Source of the DNA: Chrysaora quinquecirrha
Taxonomy: Eukaryota; Cnidaria; Scyphozoa; Semaeostomeae; Pelagiidae
Length of the DNA stretch: 64,000 bases
Reading direction: 5' to 3'
NCBI GenBank assembly: GCA_014526335.1
Contig: JACTAT010000040.1
Span: forward strand, 3,367,320-3,431,319
How positions within the stretch are numbered: the first letter of the stretch is position 1; the number at the start of each line of letters is the position of its first letter. The translations under genes were made by a program, and so were the position numbers. This document shows, in pieces, positions 11,401-22,117 of this stretch. The notes beneath the pieces are model-generated. The model worked only from the letters and a program-made list of their open reading frames with translations. It searched no databases and was not told the origin of the DNA.

Positions 11401-14400
11401 CAGAAGCCAACATAGAAAAAGAATTCTGTGAAATGTTAGGTGTAATTTTTGTGAAGTTTGGCCAAGGCTTGAACTAACATATGGAGTTTCAAATGAACCC
11501 GTACGGTTTCAAATGAACCCGTACGATGAAACAAGTTGCTCGGTTTTGAACTTTGTATTTGTTGTAATTTAGTTGTAAAGAACTTTAATTTTGTTGAAAT
11601 TTATCCGTTTAATATACTATGATGGGTTAGAGGTGACTCGATAACGGATGTTTTTCACCTCTTATCCATCATATTAAAACTTACTTTGAGTTTATTGTTA
11701 GTTTTTATATTGTCGTTATATATTTTTCATGATGATAAAAAACATATGGAGTGCGATGGAGAATTTTCATATTAATCGCTTAGGTTTTCTTGGAAAACCC
11801 CTGCTTTTCAAGCTCTAGGGATTTCAAACATTTATAGGTAATAATAGGTAATTGACAGGTAATACTGAAAGGATACCAGGATGCGATGACCAATGTAATC
11901 CATTGACGACATCGGAACCAAGCAGCTGCAGACTCTCAAATGCTGATTTAAAATACTTCAAATCTTCATTATCGATTCCATAATTAAGAATATCCCAGAC
12001 AACTGAATTCTCATCCTCTATGCTTCGCATTGGGAACACTGGCTTGGGTTCGGCTTCAATGTGCAGCGGAGGCTCAAATTTCTCCTCCGCAACCTCAACG
12101 ACGTCAATCAAAGGTGACTCGCGATCTTGGCTCTTCTGTAGTAGTTCATTAGGTTTTTTATCCAACAGTTTAGTTTCTTTTTCGATGGGTCTTATAAAAG
12201 CATAACAATGTTCATTGAAAACTTCTTCCTTTAATCTTTCTTCGGGTTCGACTTTGATTACTTCTTCCGAAATCAATTCTTCCTTTACTATAGAGGATTC
12301 CGTTTCTTCTTCAATCTTTTCAACAATTTCTTCAATAACTGGACCTTCATCTTCCAGCTTTGACAAATCCTCTGAATCTTCCAGTTCATTCTCGTAAATT
12401 TCTTCAATAACAGATTCGGTTTTTTCAATAATACTATTAATTTCAATGTCATTTTTAAGCACTTCATTGCCTTTTAATTTTTTATTTACATAATTTTCTT
12501 TATCGTGTCTCTGTTCGATTTTAATTTCAGCATGAGGTGCGGATGCTTTTGGCTTCGCTGTTGTTTTTTCGAATGAAGTACCTTTCACCTTTTTATCTTT
12601 ATGCGAAATCTTTTTCAAATACTCTTCAACTAATTTGTCGTGTTTTTTATGGACTCATCTTGCTGCTGTCGCTTCCCAGCTGCTAGAAAGAAGAAAACAT
12701 TAAAAGGGGGAGGGATTGAAAAAGTTCAAGATTCGGTTGTAATCCAGGTCTCATTTTGAAAATTCCTGCACAAATCTGTTTAACTCACTCTTTCAACACT
12801 TTTCAATTGACTGTGAGATATCTTTCTCATCAGCAAAACCTAATATGTTTTCGAAATTCGAGAGAGTTTGAGTTCTCAATGAAACAGGCTTAAAGGCCCT
12901 GGCCAAACGATCAAACATTGTTTGACAAACATTTGAGAATTGATAGTGAAACACGATGTTTGATTGTTTAGCCACACCACAAAACATTGCTGGTCAAACA
13001 TGTTTTGTTTGACGCAGACAATGAATGTTTTTCAAGTTTTTCAAGAATATCGCTGAAGGAATTCTGCTTGTAAAGCAATGTTTTGACGTGGCCAAACGGT
13101 CAAACATTACTCGTAAAAATTTCTCGTAAGGAAAAATCTTAAATCTATAATCAACAATGTTTGATCGTTTGGCCACGGCCTAGAGATCGAAAGCAGAAGA
13201 AGAAGAAGGGGAGGGGGAGACTGAATGGATTAACTCACCCTTCTCTTTGTATTGATCCAGTCTCTCTTTGGTTTCACGAATAACCTGTTGCACAGCTTCC
13301 TCTGCTCCACTGCTTTCCCATTGAGAATCTGAATCTTCTTCTGAACTTTCTTCTTCTTCTTCTTCTTCTTCTTCTTCTTCTTCTTCTTCTTCTTCTTCTT
13401 CTTCTTCCTCGTCTTCATCCTCTTCTACCTCCTCCTCCTCTTCCTCCTCTTCTTCCTCCTCATCTTCTTCATCCTCATCTTCCATCCGTCGGTCTTCAAG
13501 CTTCTTCTTCAATTCAGATTTCCTTTTCTCTTCTTCTTCATCTTCCGATAACTCCATCTTCTCATCTTCAGATTCTTCCGATTTTTCCTCTTCTGATTTT
13601 CTTTCATCTTCCGATAACTCATCATCGCTATCTGACTCATATATACTTCGATAGAGAGAAGATCCACTCTTAACTGTTCCTAAAAAAAGATAATTCTTGT
13701 TAACTATCTGTTCTTCATTTAGAGTACTCAATTTTCATGGGAGGAATCAGGGAACCAATTTTTAGACTCCTCACTATTCAAGCCCTTAGGACTTATTATA
13801 TTGATTCTCGGAGCAGGCTTGCGAGAGGGGGTCCTAATAAAGAAAAGAGCCAATAAAAACAAATGGAACACGCCCTGGCTTTTGCCAATCAAGAAGTCTG
13901 TTACAAACGTTTAAGGTGAATGAGAGAAGAGTTTTAGCCTTAAAATAGATAAGATTAAATGCGTAAGAAATTAGAACATAGATAAACTGAATACGCAAGG
14001 TGCAGAATACATTGTCAAAAATTGGTGCACTTCGTTTTGTACATATACTGTACAGTACTTCAACAGAGTCTTCAGTTTTTTATTAGTATTGTAGAAGTAA
14101 GCATCACAATTGAGAACTTCATAGACGGGAACTTTAATTAAATCTTCGATTTGATTCGACTTAAAAGATTGATATTCCGCTGAAAAACTATTTGAAATAA
14201 TATGGTGCTTTGTACCAAAAAGGTCAAGAACATAAAAGGCAATTGAAAATTCTACATACTTTTACTAGCAAGAAGGCTACGTTCAACCTCGCTATCAGAT
14301 TCAGCAGCCTCACTTTGATCATCGTCTTCCTCGTCATCATCATCACTGTATTCAACTCGTTGTACTTTATTCATAACTTCATTTTCCTTTCTCTCATTTG

Positions 14401-17400
14401 CTCTTTTCAGCTTCCGGTTATTCTGCTCTCGAACGACAGGCCTTGCTTGCGGTTTCCGACTGATTCTGAACGACGGTATCTTGGGTATCGAGCTCTGCGA
14501 CTGAATACCTGATACGGTGGATGCCTGGCCGAATAAGCTGCTGAGTAATGAAGATGTGGCGCTCGAATTCGAAGGGGATGAGATATTCGATGGTGTCAGT
14601 GGCGACACGTAGCTGTTCTTTAGTGTACTTGGTCTTGAAGTTTCACTGGTCTCCTGAAAAATAAACAACTCAGCTTGATGTATTATTGCAGATACAGCCA
14701 ATCATATTTCACTTACTTTTCCGGGAAAACGTGCAAACATGTAATGATGGAAGCATGAAAAAAGTAACAAAGTAAAAACTTTTGAGATACTGTATACAGA
14801 ACTTCAAAATCAAGATAAAGAGTGGAAACATCACTAGGCATAGCTTTTTTCGTCTGACACTATTCAAAGCACAAACATAAGAAGTAGATGGAAACAATTG
14901 ACTTAGGTGGAATTTATACCCTGATGCGTATCAAATGCACCAATCAGCTTCATTTTCTATTACTGGTGCATTTCAGATCCGATCCAAAGGGTTAACATAT
15001 CTAAACAGAGCACGAGCTGGCTCTACTTCTGAACAGGTCCAGGTGCTGTGGCGTCGTGGTGTAATCCAGCTGACTCGTGGTGTCAGGAGCTCAGTGTGGT
15101 CAGGGTTCGAGCCCAGCCATGGTAGTGTCACAGCCAGGGTCGAGGTCTCGATTAGTTAACCTACTACTGAGATCCTAGCGACTGGCGCTAAAACACCATT
15201 TCACCCTCACCTTCAGAACTGGCCCTAAACAGAGCCAGGAAAGGTACGAACCACAGCCAATCCAGTTACTCTCGTGTAAAGGGGGCCTCTATGAATTATG
15301 GTCAAGATTGTAGGTTTAGAGCAAGTCTTGCTCTTTCAATACGAGAAAAATCAATAACGTTTAAGTTACCTTTGATTTGGTCTGATTGTCCCACCAGGCA
15401 TCAAGAGCTGAAAACCCAGAATGTTCGACTAATCTTTTGATTAAATCTCGATGTAAAACTTGCTTTAAATCCTTGTTTGTCTTTGCTGTGCTTTCATTTT
15501 TCACCCTTTCTTCATAAGGTATAAATTTTCGTGCTTCAACGACTGGTTTTTCTCGACTTTGATTGAAGTTGGGGTAACCAGGGTAAAAACCGGAATACGG
15601 TCTTGAAAACGAGTTGATGAATCCACCAGGTCTTTGCGGGTACGAGGCTATTTGTGGTTGCGCTTGTCGCATTGGCGGAGGCTGGGCATGCGGAGGAGCG
15701 AATAGCGAGGGTACATGCTTATTGAACGGAATTCCAGGAGGAGGAACACGCATGTTGACGTGTGGAGGTGGTGGAAGATGGGAAAGCAATTGCGATGGCT
15801 GTAGATTCCTAGTTGGTGGTGGGGCATTGACGTTAACTGGAGGTGGAATGGCTACGTTTACAGAGGCAGGAGGTGGTATATTGACGGACTGTGCTGGTGC
15901 ATTGAGTGGCGGAGGGACATTGATTCGCGGTCTTTGTGGCACAAACTGTGGCACAGGTGTAGAGTACGAAATTTGCTGATATGCTGATACAGAGATGGTA
16001 TGCGATGATGCATCTGAGGTAGGCATCTTTGTGACAGGTGTATTGAGAACGAGAGCAGACTCTTCATTTGAACTTATAGAAGACAATGACATAGCATCAT
16101 CGTCATCATCAGCATCGACTTCCATTGCAGTCTCTTTGTTAACCTGGGTACTGACCGGTTGTACTACCGTCGCTGCATCAATACGTGTTTCAGTTTGCGG
16201 AAACACCACTGTAACGCCGTTTACACAAGTCTTTGTAATAGGAGAAGCCGCCGGCGAAATATCCTCGACCTGTAGATTCTTATTGGTGTCTATCTTGAGG
16301 TTTTTAGAAGGCAGCTTTGTGTCATCATCACTGTCTGATATCTCTTCATATACAGAGTTACCAAGTGGTTTTGCTGCTATAACGTTCCTATCAGTCTCTT
16401 TACTCTCCGCCGTAACTTTATCCTTACTAGTATATCTACTGTCTTTTGCGATCAAGTCAGGTTTCTTTCCCGGCGACGAACTCCTCTCGATAGATTTACG
16501 CCGATTGGGAGACCGACTACGTCCCCTACTCCTCTGACGTGAAAGGCTACTAGCACTACTATACGGTGAATTACTTCTGCGATTATCTCTATAATAAGGC
16601 GATCCATTTTTCGAGGTTTCTTTATGATAAGGCGAACTGTTTTTTGAGTTTTCTCTGCGATAAGGGGAATCATGCCGTCTATCTCTTCGATGTTTATCGT
16701 CTTTATTAGCAGTTCCTTTGTATTTATTTCCTTCACTAGATGGTGATCTATAATCTCGTTTGTCCCGATAATCGCGATTTTTACCGACGTCTGAATGAAC
16801 TGCTCGGTTCGGTGGACTAGTGTAAGGTTGGTGCTTTTTATCGATTGTCTTTTTACTGTCGCTAGATTGAGGCTCTGTTGACTCACTTGAAGAAAATCGC
16901 AGCCCCAGAAGATGTGCTTGAACAAAAGTCTCATTCTTACTATCTATGGGTGATGTTTTTTCTTCATCAAACGTAGCAGTTGGAGAAATATCTTCATAGA
17001 TTTCTTGTTTGCCAGGTGGGGGTGGAGGAGGTTGATTTGGGGGTCTTTTGGTATCTGAATAGGGGCAAGGTGGTGGGGGTGGGGGTAAAGTTGCTTTGTC
17101 ATTACCGGCTGAAAATAGGCGAGAAACAGGTGGAGGAGATACTGGCTCAAATGTTCCACTGTTGAAAGATGCTGAACAAATGCTTGAAGGGCTTTCAGCT
17201 GCAGTAATGTCAGATTCTAAAGAGCCTCCTCTTCGAATATAAGAAGCTGACCTCAAATCTGCAACTGGATGAGGTCTGTGCATTCCACTGACCAGAGGAG
17301 TTGGTGGTGTGCTGTTCAATGATGGCGAATATTGACTTGGTGATGGTGTAGGTAAGACTGCTTGCAAAGAGCCAGATGATGACAGGCGTCTGTATTCACG

Positions 17401-20400
17401 TGGGTCTTTAGAACCAACGGAGGCTTGTTTCCATGGGATGATTCTAAAAAAGTGTAATTCATGTGAATAAGTATAAGGCATCAAAAGAAAAAAAACAATT
17501 GCTCCCCAGTGATGGGGGTCACTAGTTCAAGGGAGCTGCTGTTTTCAGGGATGCACTCATTGACAGTTTAAATTCAAATAACAATTTGCAACAAGATTTG
17601 ACTTAAAGAAATAGAGCTAAAAACAGCAACTATTAAAAAAAATTGGACTAAATTTTTAAATAGTATACATAGACTTATTACATGAGTCTTAGTTCTGCTC
17701 ACTAAATCTGGACGAACAACAACAGCAATTCACTACACTGAGACTCATATCCTTGCAATGTTCAAAAGCGGCCTGTTTTAGATTAAAAGTGCAATTGTCT
17801 TTTCCTACTCACTGATTGGATAGATTTTATTCTATCATTCGTTCTGACGAAAAATCAAATTGCAATAAAAGTGTGAGGACATGAATAAGCCAGTGAAAAT
17901 GCAGCAAAGAAAGTGCTTCAATTTGATTGGCTCTGTATGAAAAAGCCACAAGTCCCAGTTTGAGCAGCTTTCCAACACCAACAACAACTAAAGATGGTAG
18001 CTGGGATAATTGGGACTTATGTAATAAATCTACAGTCTACATTTGCAATAAGCAAGTTATTCCTAGCACATTATCTCCCTGTGATCAGTATTTACTCTAA
18101 TGTTGTTTTTTAGTAAGCACAGGCTCATTTCACATATTTAAGAAAGTGGAGTTGTGGATTTCAGGGGGTTGCTCATTTGAAAAGATTAGAGGGGTTGATG
18201 GCCTTAGTGATGTGGGTATGAAAGGGCTCAGCTTGGAACTTACTGTTTATGAATTGAGTAGAATACTTTATTGTAAAGGTCTGTTACAGGCTTTTTTTAT
18301 AAAGAACCACTTTATAAGGAACCTACATGTAGAAGGCCCGAAAATTTAAAGAACTTATACTACTAGAGAGAAAATCACTAAGGAACTTTTCAATGTTGAA
18401 TGCTTTCATCACTGCAAATAATCAAAAATTAGAAAGCCGGTTCCATTCATTTGCAGTCGAAAACCGCATAAATTGTACTTTAAGCATGTATCAAATGCTT
18501 CCTTGAGAAGTCCCGAGCTTTGCTCATATGCAAGTGTCTCTCTATTATTGTTATGACCACTGTATGTGCAGTTAAAATTAAGGAACTACTAAGGAACTTT
18601 TTGAACTATGATTGCCTCAAAAGAGGTCCAAAAATAAGGAACTTTAAGTACTAGGCCTTGAGGTAGGTTCCTTATAAAAAAAAGCATGTATGCAAAGTCG
18701 TAAAATTATTTTTTATTCTGGATCTGATATCATTTGAAAAACAAGAAATATCTCCATCAAATCTCCCTTCTTTTATAATCAGTCTTCCTAAAAGTATTTT
18801 TCACATGGTAAACTAAAGTTGGTCAGGTTTTAGGCTGACAAACTAGGATTGTTAAAAAAATTATTTGGCAGCCTGAAAGCATTACAATTTCGTTGTTTGT
18901 AGGCAGAAATCAATCAAACAAGTTGGGCAAGCAAAGGATCTATCAATTTGGGTATGGAGTAAAAATCTCAAAATTTATTGTTGGATTTCAAAACTTGGCA
19001 ACTTGTAAACTGAAAAAACCTGACTAAACATGAAACGGTCCAAAAAATAAAAAAAAAACTTTCAAAACTTTTTATTCCTTAGCAAAACCGAAAATTCTAA
19101 ACACACACTATCAACAAGACACTTTGGTAAAATAATCCATCTGAGATTGTTTTTATCGCGTTTATGTAAATGATACACGTGACCAATGATCAGCAAATGT
19201 TTTGGCACAAAATTTGAATTCGGAAAGACAGGGTTCACATCTACTTCCTATAAATGTTGTTTGTAATGGAGATTTCAAAGAATTGGAAGAAATAAACATG
19301 AATTTTGACGTAATGGAAATTTCCTTACTTTTTCGATCGATGGAAACCCTGATGATCTTCCCCATGACGGAAGATCCATCCAGTTCAGCGACTGCATTTC
19401 TAGCTGCAGCTGAGGTAGAAAATGTGATTTTGCCAGTTCCAAGGTGTGTTTTTGAATTGACATCATAGTAGACTTTACATTCTTCGATTTTTCCGAATTT
19501 CGAGCATAATTCTCTGAGAAACTGGCGATTTATGTTGTCGTTCAAACCACCAAATCTGATCGTGTTTTCAGGTAGTGCACCGACGTAGTTTTTGTCAACC
19601 TGAAAAAATGAGGAAAATAAAGACCATTATGAAATAAATGACAACAAAAAATAAAATTAGGAGCTTCGAGAAGTAAAATCGGGGGAAAATAATCGGAAAT
19701 TGAAATACACCTTTTCAACTAACAGCCTCGTTTTCAAAATTTACGAAAATTTGTTCGTACAAAACATTTTGACCCCAGATTCAGATCGAGCACCTTCATT
19801 TTAGTGTTGAGGAAATTTTTACGCCTCTAGTCCTTACGATGTTGATTTTATAGCGATTAAGAGTATGAAAATTTATAAAGATTTGACCGTGAAAAATCGC
19901 TCGGGGTGGAATTTTAAGCCCTCAGTCATTTTTCACGGTTAAATCCCTTACAAATTTTCAAAATTTTGATCGCTTTAAAATCAGTATTGTAAGGACAAGT
20001 GACGTAAAATTCCTCAACACTAAAAAGCAGGTGCTGAATTCGAACCTTAAGTCGAAATGTTTCTGTGAGGCGATTTTCAAATTTTTTGGAAACGAGGCCC
20101 TTAGTTGAAAAGGTGTTAAGCAAAATGTTTTACCGTGTAAAACCAAACACTGCTCAATGAAATTTTGCTAAATGTTTGATCTTTTCACACCTACGTAAGG
20201 CCCTGGCCAAACCACTAAAAATTGTTGGTGCGACAAAAATGAGAGATTTGAATAATAAACATTGATTGGTCTGAAGAGGTTGTTGTGGATCAGAATTTTC
20301 AACCAGCAAAAAATGTTTTACGATCAATGTGTTACGACGGTCGTCTCCAAGGTTCAAAAATTGTGTTTGAGAAGTAAATTTCAGATGTTTGGGCACTAAT

Positions 20401-21377
20401 GTTTGGTCGTTTTTTGGTCGTTTATATCTGTCTGACCTCTTCTCAATATATGTCCAACCGTTTGCCACGTCACAAAACATTCTTCGTCAAACATCTTTGC
20501 TTGCGACATGAAATGTTTCTTGCCATTTGCCATGCGAATTCTGCGTGTCTGAAAATGTTTTGCAAGTAACTAAATGATCAAACATTGCTTGTCAAACTTC
20601 AAACATTTGAAATTTGCTTATCAAACATTGTCTGGACGTTCGGGCGCGTCACAAACATTGCCTGACAAGTTTCAAGGTATATTTGAAAAAGTTCAAATAT
20701 GGAAAAGAGAAAACGTTGGACTGGCAATGTTTTGAAACGTGACCAAAGTTTAATTACTATGGCTTTCACGCAATGATTTGTTACGGTTTGACGCGACCAA
20801 ACGGTCAAACAAGGCTTGTAAAGCAAATTTCAAATGTTTGACCAATAATATTTGATAGCCTCACTGGATCGTTTTGACAGGGCCTATAGCACATGCTAAA
20901 AGGGTGATTTTCATTGCAGCATGAATATTAGAAAAAGACTGTTTTAACAAGGAAAAGAATATTAATACATGCTAAAAATACAAACAACAGTATACCCAGG
21001 AGCTAGATTCAAATTCATCAATGTATAAGAACTGACATACTGAAGTTTAAATAGGTAATCAAAAGCGACAGAAAATGCATTTTGAATTTACTGAATCAAT
21101 ATTAAGGCTTAAGCGCTCTAAGCATTCTTGCAATATCTGTAACCTACACCAAAATACAAACACGGCTATTGTGAATAAGCAAGTTTAGTTTACCCTCAAA
21201 ACAATTACGTGTTTAGGCAATAAAAGTTTTTTACATAATGAAAAATTCGTTTAATTTGAGTTTCTTTCTAGCGGGAACATGGGTGATATTTACATCCAGC
21301 CGGACAATTGCTTTCGCAGCTTCATGTGAATTTAGGCCCTCGTTCCTTTTCGAAATTTTCTTTTTAACGAAAGCCAA
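8500..21377 (-). CDS. SETD1: SET1/SETD1-type histone H3K4 methyltransferase (COMPASS catalytic subunit)
   Basis: Exons in coding order: 21294-21377, 19329-19599, 15370-17443, 14266-14653, 13239-13679, 11877-12682, 10693-10871, 10178-10291, 9664-9921 and 8500-8673 (TGA at 8500-8502); about 1,600 residues are visible. The encoded enzyme methylates H3K4 in chromatin. Domains: an RRM ([19 protein letters not shown] to [12 protein letters not shown]); a Pro/Ser-rich linker beginning [26 protein letters not shown]; an acidic poly-Glu tract; N-SET ([20 protein letters not shown]); [12 protein letters not shown], the WDR5-binding-type motif; the SET core ([39 protein letters not shown] joined to PNCYAKI, EEITYDY); and post-[16 protein letters not shown] ending in a stop. 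Problems: the exon 11877-12682 frame breaks in a 6-A run (plus 12643-12648); the phase between 19329 and 17443 requires an exon I could not find; and the start codon was not located. Confidence 0.92.
9245..9630. repeat. AACATTG/CAAATGTTTGA foldback family, copy 1
   Basis: Long imperfect palindrome built from phrases such as GTTTGACCGTT, AAATGTTTGAT, TTGACAAGCAA and GTGGCCAAACGGTCAAACAT. About nine relatives lie in this window (12893, 20195, 21680, 23900, 25465, 45652, 53680 and 55935), with better copies starting GGCCCTGGCCAAACGATC. It lies in the SETD1 intron before the last exon. No coding capacity was found, so it is non-autonomous. Confidence 0.65.
11395..11823. other. SETD1 intron segment, AT-rich, no gene
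   Basis: Nothing recognisable except a short direct duplication of TTTCAAATGAACCCGTACG at about 11490-11525. Confidence 0.4.
12643..12648 (-). other. SETD1: Apparent -1 frame break in SETD1 exon (6-T run on plus strand)
   Basis: The exon 11877-12682 opens in phase with its neighbour and reads [12 protein letters not shown], then meets a stop. The next frame continues [16 protein letters not shown] without a break to the N-SET domain. One extra base in this homopolymer would join the two. See findings. Confidence 0.7.
12893..13184. repeat. AACATTG foldback family, copy 2
   Basis: The ends are inverted: GGCCCTGGCCAAACGATCAA at the left and TTTGATCGTTTGGCCACGGCC at the right (one base different). 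It lies in the SETD1 intron between exons 13239-13679 and 11877-12682. It is one of the clearest copies and defines the family termini. Confidence 0.75.
13350..13410. repeat. Coding (GAA)n tract giving poly-glutamate in SETD1
   Basis: An almost pure TTC repeat on the plus strand reads as an unbroken Glu run on the coding strand, within a larger acidic region (13330-13620). It is a likely length-variable microsatellite in coding sequence. Confidence 0.85.
14835..14965. repeat. Dispersed repeat family E, copy 1
   Basis: Contains TTTTTTCGTCTGACACT, then GGAATTTATACCCTGATGCG and AAATGCACCAATCAG. Related blocks lie at 48648-48790 (same orientation), 59040-59125 and 62680-62795 (inverted). It lies in a SETD1 intron. 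Confidence 0.55.
15034..15215 (+). repeat. SINE family A, copy 3 (best preserved)
   Basis: Reads AGGTGCTGTGGCGTCGTGGT at the head, a B-box match GGGTTCGAGCCC at about 15105, the GTCACAGCCAGGGTCGAGGTC block, TTAACCTACTACTGAGATCC and a tail ending CACCATTTCACCCTCACC. The internal promoter-like A and B boxes support origin from a tRNA. It is inserted in a SETD1 intron in the orientation opposite to the gene. Confidence 0.8.
18287..18688. repeat. CACGC-TIR foldback MITE, copy 2
   Basis: 402 bp, very similar to the 5693 and 44563 copies (shared ACCTACATGTAGAAGGCCCG, AGTGTCTCTCT.TTATTGTTA and TAGGCCTTGAGGTAGGTTCC). It is flanked by TA at 18285-18286 and 18689-18690. It lies in the SETD1 intron downstream of the RRM exon, where a coding exon is missing from my model. 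Confidence 0.8.
19709..20120. repeat. Foldback family D, copy 1 (CCTTTTCAACTAA termini)
   Basis: Left end CCTTTTCAACTAACAGCCTCG pairs with right end CGAGGCCCTTAGTTGAAAAGG. The centre folds around ATTTTTCACGG words. A shorter relative lies at 29653-29878. It lies in a SETD1 intron. Confidence 0.7.
20195..20885. repeat. AACATTG foldback family, composite copy 3
   Basis: Longer than other copies and apparently nested or duplicated: starts TAAGGCCCTGGCCAAACC and ends GACAGGGCCTATAG, with at least three internal blocks of GGCCAAACGGTCAAACA / CAAACATTG type. It fills the SETD1 intron between exons 21294-21377 and 19329-19599. Confidence 0.65.
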
Positions 21378-21679
21378 CTGAAAGAAGAAAATCTACATTA
21401 AATCAATAAAGCAGTTTGGTAAATAAATGAAATGATTTTAATCGACGAAAAAGACTAACGGAATGTCTTCAATAAAATAACAGTTTATATCTAACAACAC
21501 ACCATACATATTTTGATTAAGCGACTAATGTCCGAGGGCAGTTCACTCCTTGAAAATCTCGTACACCTTTGGTGAAAGTCCTATTGTTTTCTCAGAAATC
21601 CCTTGAAAGTCCTTTTGTTTTAATGGAAATCTCGTACGCCTTTTTGCAGAGTGAAATGCCCCTCGCTAATGTCAATCCT

Positions 21680-21800
21680 AAGGCCCTTGCCTAACAGTTG
21701 AAAATGTTTCGTCAAATATTTTCGTATCATCAAATCGTTTGACCGGTTTGCCACGTCGCAAACATTGATTGCTCTGGAAACATTTTGTTTGCGGTAAATA
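21680..21800. repeat. AACATTG foldback family, partial copy 4
   Basis: AAGGCCCTTGCCTAACAGTTG, then TTTGACCGGTTTGCCACGTCGC, then AAACATTG: half of the family palindrome. It lies between the SETD1 5' part and the FET gene 3' end. Confidence 0.5.
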
Positions 21801-22117
21801 GAAAATTTTTCTGAACTTATAAACTATAGAGCAAATTGTGCCTTATTATCGTTCACGTAAGTAATGTTAGCCTTATTGCACCCGTTTGAACACTCCTTGT
21901 CTAAGTCATTTGTACTAAGTTAACGGGACGTTTAGCAAATCTGCTCCAGTAGTAAATGTGCTTGAGGCAAATGTCAACGATGTGGGCAAACAGTAAAACA
22001 TCCCGATGGTAGCAATTTTTAATGGGCTCTCCCACCATAGACTATAACGAAACCGTTTCTCCGATTATTGATTTTCAGGACAGAGTAAGAAATGAATTCA
22101 AAGTTTACCACATTCTT

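Noticed and set aside
15614..16537. Long plus-strand open frames opposite the large SETD1 exon
   Set aside because: They are antisense shadows of the Pro/Ser-rich linker; the minus-strand frame is phase-consistent with flanking exons and matches SETD1 landmarks.
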